From an uncultured Eubacteriales bacterium (lineage in GTDB: Bacteria; Bacillota; Clostridia; Christensenellales; Borkfalkiaceae), in assembly GCA_900545325.1 (NCBI GenBank), contig UQZE01000130.1, positions 1 to 5,545 of the forward strand: a DNA stretch of 5,545 nucleotides, given 5' to 3'. The notes below the pieces were generated by a model, which saw nothing but the letters and a program-made list of their open reading frames with translations, ran no database searches and was not told the DNA's origin. The translations under genes were made by a program, and so were the position numbers. The stretch's first letter is position 1. Each line of letters opens with the position of its first letter. This document shows positions 5,044 to 5,545 of this stretch, one piece after another.

Positions 5044-5545
5044 ATGAAATTAGTCAAAGCGATAGGGGGGCTGCTGGCGATGGTATTGACGATCAGCGCC
5101 GCCGCCTGCAACGGCGGTACGAGAAACGAAGAAAAGAGCGAACTGCCGCTCACTTCCGCTTACGGCATAGGCGACCAGGATTTACTGTACGGCATGTGCT
5201 ATCTTCTCGAGGAAAGGGATTACGACGGCGATTACGATATGGCGGCGGAAGTTGAAGTCATGAAAAATCTCGGCGTAAAGACCGTGCGGCAGTGGATGCA
5301 CTTCACCAATCTCATGACCGACAAGGAAACGCTGAAAGAGGACGAGTGTGAAGAGATGCACGAACTGTTGAGGCTCTGCTCGGAAGCGGGAATGATCAAT
5401 ATCGGCATGAACCACCATAATTTCAACGGCGGAACGAGTTCTACGGGAAAGCCGAAAAGAGTGATACTCCCGGGGAGCGATTACGTGAAGTGGCTGGACG
5501 ATTATTATACGAGCTGGTATACGCTGGCAAGCGAATTTCCCGAAG
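5044..5545 (+). CDS. Secreted lipoprotein, probable TIM-barrel glycoside hydrolase (partial, runs off the window)
   Basis: ATG 5044 follows GGAGG (5035-5039) with a four-base spacer. The frame is open to the window end, giving 167 residues. The N-terminus is a lipoprotein signal peptide: K3 and K6, a hydrophobic core (IGGLLAMVLTISAAA) and a lipobox ending at C22, then a polar linker. The protein should be exported and lipid-anchored on the outer face of the membrane. From about residue 60 the pattern resembles the first turns of a beta/alpha barrel: MKNLGVKTVRQWMHF (73-87, a strand ending in aromatic and polar residues), a helix (EMHELLRLCSEAG, 104-116), then the strand INIGMNHHNF (119-128) and a further helix (DYVKWLDDYYTSWYTLA, 146-162). 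This is typical of cellulase-like glycoside hydrolases, but the catalytic acids would lie beyond the window. The neighbouring AraC-family regulator supports a carbohydrate role. The lipoprotein call is firm; the enzyme class is inferred. Confidence 0.72.
   Translation, partial: MKLVKAIGGLLAMVLTISAAACNGGTRNEEKSELPLTSAYGIGDQDLLYGMCYLLEERDYDGDYDMAAEVEVMKNLGVKTVRQWMHFTNLMTDKETLKEDECEEMHELLRLCSEAGMINIGMNHHNFNGGTSSTGKPKRVILPGSDYVKWLDDYYTSWYTLASEFPE

Overview
The window looks like chromosomal DNA of a Bacillota bacterium, most likely a Clostridia-type organism. The basis is the encoded CCA end on a tRNA sequence, near-consensus sigma-A promoters with 17-base spacers, strong GGAG-type ribosome binding sites, hairpin-plus-T-run terminators and moderately GC-rich genes separated by AT-rich gaps. 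No species-level call is possible from the sequence alone.

Layout. Bases 1-95 hold the 3' part of a tRNA-Pro(GGG), from the anticodon loop to CCA, followed by a terminator. The upstream bases do not continue as a tRNA, so this looks like a displaced tRNA 3' end, the usual footprint of an integrated element ending just left of the window. Bases 96-283 are very AT-rich and lead into a perfect-consensus promoter (TTGACA, 17 bases, TATAAT; 284-312). This promoter drives a short transcript of about 310 bases. It carries a 32-codon ORF with a good ribosome binding site (407-505), several strong hairpins and a terminator (601-630). I do not recognise the peptide or the RNA.

Bases 697-3898 are a two-gene non-homologous end-joining operon: ku, then ligD with the domain order phosphoesterase, ligase, polymerase. 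Ku holds broken DNA ends and recruits LigD, which trims, fills and seals them. ligD carries an apparent one-base deletion near 1665-1668. This separates the first 49 residues, which contain phosphoesterase catalytic residues, from a 743-codon frame holding the rest of that domain plus intact ligase and polymerase domains. A sequence resembling a sigma-G (forespore) promoter lies just upstream of ku, which would fit the sporulation-linked end joining known in Bacillus subtilis.

Bases 3931-5545 form a separate unit. An AraC-family regulator with a cupin-like sensor domain has its own sigma-A promoter and an unusual leader of three consecutive hairpins without a clear ribosome binding site. After a terminator, a second sigma-A promoter drives a secreted lipoprotein that runs off the window and looks like the start of a TIM-barrel glycoside hydrolase. 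The regulator probably controls this neighbour in response to a sugar, but that is inference from proximity and family.
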